A stretch of DNA of 36,103 nucleotides from Candidatus Microgenomatus sp. (GCA_020724555.1 DYGT01000005.1:3539-39641), one strand, 5' to 3'. Counted from the first letter of the stretch, positions 27,584 to 36,103 are shown. The notes: a model not told the origin generated them from the sequence alone. A program made the numbers and translations.

Positions 27584-27955
27584 GTGAGGTTACCATCCTT
27601 CAACAAGAAAAGGATGTGCTTGGCAGTTGGTGTATCAAGGGCTGTTATTTACAAGACTTCAAATTTACTTACCACAAAAGATGAACTTTTGAGAGTCCAT
27701 GTCTTATCAGTGCTATCAGCCCACCCAAGCTATAACCACAGGAGGATTGTACTCAAGCTTAAAATTGGCAAGAAAAGTAGCCCGTGGAAAAATGCATATC
27801 AGGAAAGTTTCTACAATAATTTCAAGACAGATCTGGGACTTGAGTTTGAGAGATTTAATACCCCTGGAGAGCTTATTGAGGCCATTCATCAAACCATTAA
27901 CACTACAACCACAAAAGAATACACACCACCCTAAAGATACCACCAGCAGTTTTCA
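27584..27955 (+). pseudogene. IS3-family transposase OrfB remnant: N-terminal part fused to C-terminal catalytic-E region, then frameshifted
   Basis: VSRAVIYKTS...HPSYNHRRIVLKLKIG joined directly to KKSSPWKNAYQESFYNNFKTDLGLEFERF; C-terminus continues in another frame as HYNHKRIHTTLKIPPAVFKNK. Confidence 0.8.
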
Positions 27956-28006
27956 AAAACAAACACTTGTATTAGAATTCGTGTTTACCAAAAAGGGTAC
28001 TTGACA

Positions 28007-28241
28007 CTCGGTCATACAGCCACGGGTCGAGTTCGTTGCCAGAGAGGTCGACTTTCATCACCCTTCCGTCAACGTAATCGAAGTAGCCGAAGCCACTTCC
28101 GAAACGGTTGCGTGCCTGCTCTGCGGTCATAGCCTCTGCCTTGTACTGCAAGAAGCCCAGCCCTTGAGCGCGAGCGCCATTGTATAGCGCAGCGAACACC
28201 TCAGCCTTGTCCAGTCCTTCCAACGAGATTGCGTCAGACAT
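28007..28241 (-). pseudogene. Phage/plasmid-type small protein of unknown function, 3' end truncated by the IS3 terminus
   Basis: MSDAISLEGLDKAEVFAALYNGARAQGLGFLQYKAEAMTAEQARNRFGSGFGYFDYVDGRVMKVDLSGNELDPWLYDR then IS-encoded residues to stop at 27972; SD AGGAGG upstream; higher GC than surroundings. Confidence 0.65.
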
Positions 28242-28263
28242 GTCATGCCTCCTATGAGAAAAA

Positions 28264-28650
28264 GATCACACTTTCGTGTGGCTAACCGAATGGATAGCTT
28301 CTTGAACACTATTGGTTAATGTCCAAAAAGCTACCCATCCAGCTCGGGAGGCTTGAACTTTCCGTAAACTATTAAAATGCTAAGTAGGTTTTACTTCTTG
28401 GTAAAGCAGAATGTTAAAAGCAATTTTTAACTCTGCTTTATTCAAGAGCTACTATCAGCAACCTACTACTTAATAGCAGAAATCCAGTCAGGAGCTATCC
28501 CGACTTAACGGGAGGATAGACTTCACTCCTAACTAGAGTTCTGCCAACAAAAAAGCGGCTTTAGGTAAAGCTGCCTATCCAAAGCTCATTTTACCCCTTT
28601 TAGTTCAATTTCTTCTAATAATAAATCCTAAAGATTGCTCCTTAGGATAC
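28264..28650 (-). ncRNA. Candidate structured RNA or long structured 5' leader (multiple nested helices)
   Basis: 26-pair stem whose non-Watson-Crick pairs are all G-U only on the minus strand; GAAA-capped hairpin followed by TTTTT; further nested helices at 28369-28476 and 28476-28544. Confidence 0.4.
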
Positions 28651-28708
28651 TTCGTATATTAGCACAAACTATATCAAAAAAATCAATAATTATAGGCTAT
28701 CGTTAAAT

Positions 28709-28834
28709 TTAATCTTCAGGAGAATTGTCAAATTTTATATACCCCTTATCGGCCATCATCTGATACAGGTCTAACTCACTGATTATTAAGTCCCTTACCA
28801 CCAAATCAACAATTTGCCAATAATTGCAAAATCG
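28709..28834 (-). pseudogene. Possible degraded small ORF (…CNYWQIVDLVVRDLIISELDLYQMMADKGYIKFDNSPED*)
   Basis: Open minus-strand reading frame of protein-like composition; no clear start. Confidence 0.3.
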
Positions 28835-28876
28835 GTGAAGTTCTTAAACTCATCAAGGTCAAGCCCAGCAGTAAAA

Positions 28877-29876
28877 ATAGTACCTCATTTGATTGATACC
28901 GACTGCTCTAGTGTAATCACAGACATTTTCACTAAATTCTCAACAGGCGTTGTCAGTAAAAATGAAATCTCAAAAGAACTTAAAAGGCGAAAGGTCAAAA
29001 ATTACAAAGGCAAGATTTTAGCTTTTTCGCAACAAACACTTGATAATATCCTCAACAATATCTACTACACTAGCTACTTAAAGGCTGAAGATGGCAGGAT
29101 TATTAAAGGCCAGCACGAGGTATTATTGACTTGACCCTGTTTCAAAAGTGCCAAAATGTTCTTAAAGAAGAAGCAACAATACTGCCAAAACCAGAAAGCG
29201 AGTACATCCTGATTTTCCTTTACGCAAGTTTGTCAAATGCGGCTTTTTTCATAAACCCTTAACTGCCGCTTGGTCAAATTCCGCTCACTCTGGCAAGTGC
29301 CTCATTATTGGTGCTACAACCCAAACTGTAGCCAATTTAGAAAAACAATTAGGAAAACATATATAGAGAATAGTTTGGTACCTACCTTGTCTCTGTTAAG
29401 CCTTCAGAAGCCTTTATAGAGCGTTTTAGTAAAATTTTTATTAAGAGATACCAAGAAAGAGAAAGTGAAATCAGAGGTGACTACTTAAGGCAATTGGATA
29501 CAATCAAAAAGCTGAAAAAAACAAGCAGTGGGTACTTGAGAAAGGTAAGAAGGGCATTTTACCAGATAATATCCTAAAAGAGGAAATTGAAAAAACAGAA
29601 CTTAACCCTTGCCAAAATGGAGCTAACCGAAATACACGCTGAAGAGTTAGACATCAACGCACTACTAACTTACACTTACGATTTTATTCTAACTGTTGAA
29701 AAAACTTGGTTTGACGCTCAAATTACCTAAAAGTGAGATTGCAGAACCTAATTTTCCCTAAAGGAGTTGAGTTTGCCAATAGTGAATTTTCGAACCATAA
29801 AATTTCCCCTCTTTTTGAGCTAATCGAGGTTTTGGGTACTGAAAAATTAAACTTGGTGACCCTACCGGGATTCGCC
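28877..29876 (+). pseudogene. Large serine recombinase remnant (catalytic domain lost; Recombinase and zinc-ribbon domains frameshifted)
   Basis: VPHLIDTDCSSVITDIFTKFSTGVVSKNEISKELKRRKV...IYYTSYLKAEDGRIIKGQHEVLLT; then in other frames HPDFPLRKFVKCGFFHKPLTAAWSNSAHSGK, PHYWCYNPNCSQFRKTIRKTY, and QNLIFPKGVEFANSEFSNHKISPLFELIEVLGTEKLNLV. Confidence 0.82.
29856..29874. repeat. Partial duplication of tRNA-Glu 3' end (att-like): GTGACCCTACCGGGATTCG vs 29941..29959 GTGACCCCACCGGGATTCG
   Basis: 18/19 identity, direct orientation, located at the 3' end of the recombinase remnant. Confidence 0.75.
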
Positions 29877-29941
29877 ATGCATGACTGCAACACATTATTT
29901 ATGCATTCCTCGAATCCGTGGAAGAACGGACTGCAAGCGAG

Positions 29942-30014
29942 TGACCCCACCGGGATTCGAACCCGGATTACTAGGATGAGAACCTAGCGTCCTAAGCCAT
30001 TAGACGATGGGGCC
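29942..30014 (-). tRNA. tRNA-Glu (anticodon CTC)
   Basis: Minus strand GGCCCCATCGTCTAATGGCTTAGGACGCTAGGTTCTCATCCTAGTAATCCGGGTTCGAATCCCGGTGGGGTCA; cloverleaf complete, CCA not encoded. Confidence 0.95.
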
Positions 30015-30088
30015 CAAACAGCTCTATTTTACCTCAAAGCCAGATTAAAGTATATATATTGGGAAATCTATTCTCTGGCAGGAGTTTT

Positions 30089-32515
30089 TTAAACTGAAGC
30101 AATATAAGCCGGAGGTTCAATCTGGCGTTTACCGTTTTCTTTGTCAACTACAAGAGGCCACTTAACAAGGGCAACTTTAAGCACATCTTCCAAAGTGTCA
30201 GCAAAAATAAATTTTATATCTTTTTTGACATTTTCCGGTACTTCTTCCATATCTTTTCTATTTTCCTCAGGAAGAATAATAGTTTTTAATCCGGCGCTAT
30301 GGCCAGCTATCACTTTTTCTTTTACGCCGCCAATTTCCAAAACCCTTCCGCGCAGGGTGATCTCTCCGGTCATCCCCACATCGCGCTTAACCGGCACACG
30401 GGTTAAAGCGGATACTAAAGTCGTACCCATTGCCACACCCGCAGATGGTCCATCTTTGGGGGTAGCGCCTTCCGGTACGTGGATGTGTACGTCTACTTTC
30501 TTACCGAAATCTTCTCTTAAGCCGAGCTCCCTCCAATGGGACTTGGTCCAGGTAAATGCAGCTTTAGCAGACTCTTTCATCACGTCTCCAAGCTGTCCTG
30601 TAAGTGTCAGCTTGCCCTTCCCAGGCATTAGCGAAACCTCAATAAATAAAATCTCCCCTCCTGTTGAAGTTACAGCCAGACCAGTTGACATGCCGATCTC
30701 GTCTTTTTCACCTCTAATTTGCGAACGGAATTTTCTGGGGCCAAGATATTTTTGTATTTTGGCTTTACTCACCAGAGTTGGAGCTTTTTTGCCTTCCGCT
30801 ACTTCTCTGGCAATTTTCCTGCAAACAGTGGCCAGGGTACGCTCAAGATTCCTCACTCCGGCTTCCCGCGTGTGATACTTGATGATTTCTACTAAAGCAT
30901 CCTGGGAAATTTTAATTTTCTGTCCATCTAGGCCATTTACTTTAAGCTGTTTCGGCCAGAGATATTTTTTGGCAATGTAATACTTTTCGTTCTCAATATA
31001 GCCTGCAAAGCGGATGATTTCCATGCGGTCGCGCAAAGGAGCCGGGATTGTATCCAATATATTCGCAGTACAGATAAAAATTACTTCGGATAAATCAAAC
31101 GGGACTTCCAGATAGTGGTCCGAAAATTCTTTGTTTTGCTCCGGGTCTAATATCTCCAATAGGGCACTTGAGGGGTCACCCCTGTAATCTACTCCCAATT
31201 TATCAATTTCATCAAGCATAAAAACGGGATTTTTGGTACCCGCATTTTTGATTGACTGGATAATACGTCCGGGCATGGCACCTACATATGTACGCCTGTG
31301 GCCACGAAGCTCTGCTTCGTCTCTGATTCCCCCTAAAGAAACACGCACAAATTCACGGTTTAGAGCCTTGGCAATTGACTTTCCGATAGAAGTCTTTCCC
31401 ACCCCAGGAGGACCGACAAAACACAAAATAGTGGGGTACCCCAGGTCATTGTCTTTTTTGTCTTTAAATCCTTGTTTCAATTTCATCACAGATAAATATT
31501 CAAGGATACGCTCTTTGGCTTTATCCAGAGCATAATGGTCTTCATCCAAAATCTTACTGGCTTTTTTAACCGACACCGTAGTTTTGGAATACTTTGACCA
31601 AGGCATATCTATAAGCCAGTCCAAATAATTTCTCAAATACCCACCTTCCGGGCTGTGAGGAGGCAACTGGCTGAGCCTCTGGAGCTCTTTCATGGCTTTT
31701 TCATGGACATCTTTGGGCATTCGTGCTGCTTTAATTTTCTTTTTCAACTCCCCGGTTTCGGTGTCTCCCAATCCTTCCAGATCATCCTCACCAAGCTCCT
31801 GTTCAATGGTGCGCTTTTTTTCGCGAAGCATAGCTTTTTTCATTTGGTCTTCAAATCGACGTTGCGTTTTCATGGAAATCAATCGCTCCAGATCCAAGAC
31901 GTTTACTTCATGATTTAAATATTCCAAGACTTTTTCCAGACGTGTTTCAACAGATACCATCTCCAAAAGTTTTTGTTTTTCCTGTGGTTTAATATCCAAA
32001 AGTGAAGAAATTGAGTCAGCCAGTTCTACGGCATCCGCCTGATTGGAAAGAATACGCATAATTGTGGGCACATCTACGCCTTTACCAAGGTTTACTGCCC
32101 GGCGGAAAAGTTCACTTACTTCCCGGCTCAAAGCTTCCACCCGCTCAGTTTCGGTATCTTTTTCAGCAACTTCTGAAACTTTCACAACAAAATAAGGCTC
32201 TGTAGAAACAACCTCTTCAAGCTTAATCCGGGTTAGGCCGCGAACCATAGCGTGGACGTCGTCTTCGTTAGACATCATCTGTGTAATGGCCGCGAGCGTC
32301 CCTATAGTATACAAATCCTTTGCTTCCGGATCAGCGATTTTTGGTTCTTTTTGATTAAAGATGGCAAGCACCCTGTCGTCCGTAAAAGCACTGTTTACAG
32401 CTGCCACAGATTTTGCCCTGCCGAAGCTTAAAAAAGAATCTGTATGAGGAAAAACTACAGAGCCGCGCATGGCAACTGCGGGAACCGTTCTGGTTGTAAT
32501 AATATCCTTATCCAT
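30089..32515 (-). CDS. lon: ATP-dependent protease Lon
   Basis: LON N-domain, GPPGVGKTSIGKSIA, Ser-Lys dyad region PKDGPSAG...GGVKEKVIAG. Confidence 0.98.
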   Translation of the reverse strand: MDKDIITTRTVPAVAMRGSVVFPHTDSFLSFGRAKSVAAVNSAFTDDRVLAIFNQKEPKIADPEAKDLYTIGTLAAITQMMSNEDDVHAMVRGLTRIKLEEVVSTEPYFVVKVSEVAEKDTETERVEALSREVSELFRRAVNLGKGVDVPTIMRILSNQADAVELADSISSLLDIKPQEKQKLLEMVSVETRLEKVLEYLNHEVNVLDLERLISMKTQRRFEDQMKKAMLREKKRTIEQELGEDDLEGLGDTETGELKKKIKAARMPKDVHEKAMKELQRLSQLPPHSPEGGYLRNYLDWLIDMPWSKYSKTTVSVKKASKILDEDHYALDKAKERILEYLSVMKLKQGFKDKKDNDLGYPTILCFVGPPGVGKTSIGKSIAKALNREFVRVSLGGIRDEAELRGHRRTYVGAMPGRIIQSIKNAGTKNPVFMLDEIDKLGVDYRGDPSSALLEILDPEQNKEFSDHYLEVPFDLSEVIFICTANILDTIPAPLRDRMEIIRFAGYIENEKYYIAKKYLWPKQLKVNGLDGQKIKISQDALVEIIKYHTREAGVRNLERTLATVCRKIAREVAEGKKAPTLVSKAKIQKYLGPRKFRSQIRGEKDEIGMSTGLAVTSTGGEILFIEVSLMPGKGKLTLTGQLGDVMKESAKAAFTWTKSHWRELGLREDFGKKVDVHIHVPEGATPKDGPSAGVAMGTTLVSALTRVPVKRDVGMTGEITLRGRVLEIGGVKEKVIAGHSAGLKTIILPEENRKDMEEVPENVKKDIKFIFADTLEDVLKVALVKWPLVVDKENGKRQIEPPAYIASV

Positions 32516-32540
32516 AACTTGTATTTAGCAGTCTACATAT

Positions 32541-32975
32541 TCAAGTGCTATCTGTCAAGCCTTTGACTAAAATCCCCACAATTAATCCCACAATTACGCC
32601 CATAAAAACATCCAAGGGAGTATGAACCTGAGCCCAGACACGTCCCCAACTTACTAAAATTGCCAAAAAAATAAAAAATAAGCCAATACTTTTTTTATAT
32701 AAATAGATAATGATTGCCACACAAAAACTCAAAGCCGCGTGGCTTGAGGGAAAACTGGAAAAATTATACAAACCCGCTTTTGGCATGCCACTGGTCAACC
32801 GGAAAGGCCGGGGAACCAAATATAGTTCTTTAATAAATAAAACTATGACAAAAGTTGCTAAAACCGTAAAAAGCAAACTAAAAATAGCCCGGTAATTACG
32901 ATGATAAATAAAATATCCCAACGCCCCAAATAAAATAAATAAAGGGCCATATGTATTTAAAAAGGTCATGATCAT
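32541..32975 (-). CDS. PAP2 family phosphatase
   Basis: KELYLVPRPF, FPSSHAALSF, SWGRVWAQVHTPLDV. Confidence 0.92.
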   Translation of the reverse strand: MIMTFLNTYGPLFILFGALGYFIYHRNYRAIFSLLFTVLATFVIVLFIKELYLVPRPFRLTSGMPKAGLYNFSSFPSSHAALSFCVAIIIYLYKKSIGLFFIFLAILVSWGRVWAQVHTPLDVFMGVIVGLIVGILVKGLTDST

Positions 32976-32976
32976 A

Positions 32977-33654
32977 TTATTGGTGAATTATGATACGTGT
33001 TCCCGGGTTTTCGTTTGTAGCAAAGACAGACGAGCTTTGAGCCGGCAAATCTGGCGTTGCCCAGAAATAAAGCTTTTCAGCCACATCCACCGGCAAATTT
33101 ACACAGCCATGGCTATGCGTAGTGCCAAAATCATTATGCCAATAAGCACCATGAAGCCCATATCCGCGCCAACCGGGTATGTCTTCATTGGCAAAATACA
33201 TAACATAAGGAACATTGGGCAAATTATAATAGTAACGCCCTTCCCCGCCTTCCATCCGGGTAGCACGGAGTTTAACCCAGACGCGGAATTCCCCTGTTGG
33301 CGTTGGCCACCAAGGAAGCCCAGTAGAAACAAGGCTCTCCAAAAATAGTTTATCCCCATCCCACGCCCAAAGTTTTTGTTCAGAAAGGTCTACCTCGATG
33401 TAGCGCTCGCTTGGCTCAGCAACACCCATGACTTGCGAATTAACCACGTTTTCTGCCAAAAGTATCGGCGGAAGAGTAAATTCCTCACCATGATATAGCG
33501 CAAGGGTAGCACCCGGCTCCAATAAACCTGAATAATCGTTGGTGGAGCATGCCACAAACGGACTGACTTCATGTAAAGAACGGTTCAAGATACCCACACC
33601 TACCAAAATAAGCAACGGTACTAATAAAAGTAGATGAGTTTTTGAAATGCGCAT
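32977..33654 (-). CDS. L,D-transpeptidase (YkuD)
   Basis: YIEVDLSEQKLWAW, GYGLHGAYWHNDFGTTHSHGCVNLP. Confidence 0.93.
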   Translation of the reverse strand: MRISKTHLLLLVPLLILVGVGILNRSLHEVSPFVACSTNDYSGLLEPGATLALYHGEEFTLPPILLAENVVNSQVMGVAEPSERYIEVDLSEQKLWAWDGDKLFLESLVSTGLPWWPTPTGEFRVWVKLRATRMEGGEGRYYYNLPNVPYVMYFANEDIPGWRGYGLHGAYWHNDFGTTHSHGCVNLPVDVAEKLYFWATPDLPAQSSSVFATNENPGTRIIIHQ

Positions 33655-33712
33655 TACGGTTTAATCCTAACACACGCTCACATATCACTCAATCTTAGGG
33701 TATAATGTTTTT

Positions 33713-34081
33713 ATGAGCCGCCTGAGAACCCTACCGCAAAGCTTTAATTATGCCTTTGAAGGCATTAAGCTGGCGATTAAAAATGAACCGAATTTTCGTA
33801 TCCATCTAACCTTCGGTATCGCCGCGGTTACTCTCGCTTGGTTTGTCGGCTTTTCTATTTATGAATGGTTACTGCTTTTATTTACAATTTGTTTTGTCCT
33901 TATATTGGAGCTTTTTAATACCACGCTTGAAGCAATCGTAAATTTGGTAAGCCCCGACATTAAACCACAAGCAAAAATCGCCAAAGATGTATCGGCCGCA
34001 GCCGTACTTCTTGCTGCTTTTATGTCAATAATCGTCGGTTTTGTGTTATTTTTGCCCAAAATTATAGTAATTCTTAATTAG
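33713..34081 (+). CDS. dgkA: Diacylglycerol/undecaprenol kinase
   Basis: SFNYAFEGIKLAIKNEPNFRIH, ELFNTTLEAIVNL, AKDVSAAAVLLAA. Confidence 0.93.
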   Translation: MSRLRTLPQSFNYAFEGIKLAIKNEPNFRIHLTFGIAAVTLAWFVGFSIYEWLLLLFTICFVLILELFNTTLEAIVNLVSPDIKPQAKIAKDVSAAAVLLAAFMSIIVGFVLFLPKIIVILN

Positions 34082-34818
34082 AACACTAGGACCGCAAGAA
34101 GCCCCACAAAAAAACAATAGAAGGCAAATATTTTAAAACGCTTTTCTGTCAAAAATCTGATTGCCAAACTTATAGCAATTAATCCGGATACAAAAGCTGC
34201 CAGAAAACCAAATAAATAAACTCCAAACGAGGCTCCGCCTTCTCCTGCATACTTTGCAAGCTGATAAAGGCTTGCACCCGCAATTGCTGGCACTGACAAC
34301 AAAAATGAAAATTCCGCCGCTTCTGCACGGTCAACCCCCAAAGAAGTTGCGGCGAAAATGGTGGATCCGGAGCGCGATATACCCGGGATTATGGCAAAAG
34401 CCTGAGCAATTCCTACAAAAAATGCGTCAATTTTCCCTAAAAATTTTCTCCTGCCCCAGCTTTTATCCGTTTGCCAATTCATAATTCCTGTAAGCAAAAG
34501 GGCAATCCCGACGACCGTGGTACTACTAAATATACTTTCAATAAAATCTGAAAATATAAAACCAACGATCCCTGCCGGAATACTGCCGATAACAATAAGT
34601 CCCAGAAAATTGGATTTTATAGAAAAAATTCGTGAACGGAAAAACACTAAAGTCGACAACGCTGTCCCCAGATGCAAAATCACATCAAACAAAACCCCAG
34701 GCTGGTAAAACCCGCCGAATAAAGATTGAGCAATTACAAGGTGGCCGGATGAAGAAACGGGCAAAAATTCTGTTAACCCTTGTACTATTCCCAAAACTAT
34801 GGCATTAAGTATATTCAT
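34078..34818 (-). CDS. uppP: Undecaprenyl-diphosphatase UppP (BacA)
   Basis: GIVQGLTEFLPVSSSGHLVIAQ, PGISRSGSTI. Confidence 0.97.
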   Translation of the reverse strand: MNILNAIVLGIVQGLTEFLPVSSSGHLVIAQSLFGGFYQPGVLFDVILHLGTALSTLVFFRSRIFSIKSNFLGLIVIGSIPAGIVGFIFSDFIESIFSSTTVVGIALLLTGIMNWQTDKSWGRRKFLGKIDAFFVGIAQAFAIIPGISRSGSTIFAATSLGVDRAEAAEFSFLLSVPAIAGASLYQLAKYAGEGGASFGVYLFGFLAAFVSGLIAISLAIRFLTEKRFKIFAFYCFFVGLLAVLVF

Positions 34819-35480
34819 ATTTCAATTGCATGATTTTCCCAATTACTACTGTTTAAGATATCCAGATCAACCGCCCGCTCCAAGCCAAATTTTCCTATTT
34901 TTATCCGCTTCAGGTTATTTAAATATGCATAAGTGCCTAATTCCCGGCCAAGATCCCGGGCAATGGCTCTTATGTACGTTCCGCTGGAAACTTCAAAGAC
35001 AGCCTCTATGCGTGGGTAATTATACTCCAAAAGTTTTGCACTTTTAATAACAATTTTCCTTGACTTAAGATCCACATTTTTTCCAAGGCGGGAAAGCTCA
35101 TAAGCTTTTTTCCCGCCTTTTTTGATTGCTGAAAAATCCGGCGGCACCTGCCTACTCTCTCCCGTAAACTTTTCCAAAACTTTTTTAATATCATTTTTTG
35201 TGGGAATTTTTTCGCATTTTCTAACTACAGTTCCTTCAACGTCATCAGTATTTCGCTCCTCCCCAAGAATTATTTCGGCTTCATATGTTTTATCCATTCC
35301 TTTAGTAAACATTTCAAGTTTTTTTGTGCTGGCTCTTCCTATGGCAATTATTATTAATCCGGTAGCATTAGGGTCAAGTGTCCCTCCGTGGCCTACTTTT
35401 CGCTCCCCCGATATTTTTCGAATCTTGCCAACCACATCGTGGCTCGTGATGCCTTTAGGCTTGTCAAGCAAAAGAAACAT
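34815..35480 (-). CDS. truB: tRNA pseudouridine(55) synthase TruB
   Basis: LDKPKGITSHDVVGKIR, VGHGGTLDPNATGLI, SGTYIRAIARDLG. Confidence 0.97.
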   Translation of the reverse strand: MFLLLDKPKGITSHDVVGKIRKISGERKVGHGGTLDPNATGLIIIAIGRASTKKLEMFTKGMDKTYEAEIILGEERNTDDVEGTVVRKCEKIPTKNDIKKVLEKFTGESRQVPPDFSAIKKGGKKAYELSRLGKNVDLKSRKIVIKSAKLLEYNYPRIEAVFEVSSGTYIRAIARDLGRELGTYAYLNNLKRIKIGKFGLERAVDLDILNSSNWENHAIEI

Positions 35481-35507
35481 AAATCATTTTAACAAAAGAA
35501 GTTAGCT

Positions 35508-36103
35508 TTAACGCAGGTTTCGGAAGCGTTCCTCTACTTTTGGCCAATTAACTACACTCCACCAGGAGTTAATGTATTCTGTACGTCTGTTTTGATATTT
35601 TAAATAATAGGCATGCTCCCACACATCCAGGCCTAAAATGGGGATTTTATTTTCCATTAAGGGAGAGTCTTGATTCGGCAGTGTAATAATTTCCAGCATT
35701 CCTTGGTTCATCACTAAAAATGCCCATCCACTCCCAAAATGAGTGGCAGCAACTTCGCTAAATTCATTTACAAATTTATCAAATCCGCCGAAATATTTTT
35801 CAATTGCAACAAAAAGTTCTCCTTCGGATAAAACTTTAGCGCCAGGCGACATAATTTCCCAAAACAGGCTATGGTTTGCATGGCCGCCACCATTATTGCG
35901 CACCGCCTGCCTGATTTCTTCGGGTAGTATATCTATTTTTTGCAGTAACTCGGAAATCTCAAGAGACTCTAAATCTTTATGCCCTTCTAAGGCTTTATTT
36001 AGCTTTTCCACATAGCCGCCGTGGTGTTTTTGGTGGTGTATCTCCATGGTCATTTTATCAATAGCCGGCTCGAGGGCATCGTAGGGATAAGGAAGATCTG
36101 GTA
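35508..36103 (-). CDS. Superoxide dismutase, Mn/Fe family (Mn-type), 5' end beyond window
   Basis: [46 protein letters not shown]; frame stays open to the edge as [23 protein letters not shown]. Confidence 0.95.
   Translation of the reverse strand, partial: PDLPYPYDALEPAIDKMTMEIHHQKHHGGYVEKLNKALEGHKDLESLEISELLQKIDILPEEIRQAVRNNGGGHANHSLFWEIMSPGAKVLSEGELFVAIEKYFGGFDKFVNEFSEVAATHFGSGWAFLVMNQGMLEIITLPNQDSPLMENKIPILGLDVWEHAYYLKYQNRRTEYINSWWSVVNWPKVEERFRNLR

Larger units (their letters stand above)
27252..28006 (+). mobile_element. Internally deleted IS3-family element (~755 bp)
   Basis: Imperfect 26-bp terminal inverted repeats (19/26 identical: TGACAGGTACCCCTTAAAGTAGACAC vs TGTCAAGTACCCTTTTTGGTAAACAC), orfA intact, orfB lacks most of the DDE domain. 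Confidence 0.82.

Noticed and set aside
28284-28544. Integron attC sites or a CRISPR array as explanation for the inverted-repeat block
   Set aside because: No repeated units of common sequence, no regular spacing, no cassette ORFs or cas genes; each helix has different sequence.
29733-29987. Plus-strand ORF ending DPTGIRTRITRMRT
   Set aside because: The first part is recombinase C-terminus remnant; the end is antisense reading through tRNA-Glu, not a real intact protein.
1-36103. Alternative genetic code (UGA reassigned, as in some CPR lineages)
   Set aside because: RF2 is present and UGA acts as the expected stop for genes such as the fused spermidine synthase-like gene (22978-22980).

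Overview
Gene-dense, AT-rich bacterial window. The gene content and protein style suggest Patescibacteria/CPR, possibly Microgenomates-like; this is an inference only. The core genes are standard: an FtsE/FtsX + M23 hydrolase cluster, prfB, secA, rarA, serS, lysS, greA, lon, truB, dgkA, uppP, a PAP2 phosphatase, an L,D-transpeptidase and a Mn-type SOD cut by the window edge. There is one clear accessory island at about 27.25-30.0 kb. It contains an internally deleted IS3-family copy with recognisable ends, a phage/plasmid-like ORF truncated by that IS, a ~390 bp inverted-repeat-rich block that looks like a structured RNA on the minus strand, a decayed large serine recombinase, and a partial duplication of the 3' end of tRNA-Glu(CTC) at the recombinase 3' end (att-like). 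Other points worth attention are: a LytM/M23 domain whose motifs occur in circularly permuted order next to FtsEX; a peroxiredoxin-like protein with no cysteines; a structured greA leader with a consensus promoter and a possible uORF; at least 12 genes with a -10-like hexamer 5-8 nt before the start codon (leaderless-type); a frameshifted conserved-looking gene; and a Lys-rich 40-aa ORF missing from the supplied ORF track. No searches or folding programs were run; family names come from motif recognition.
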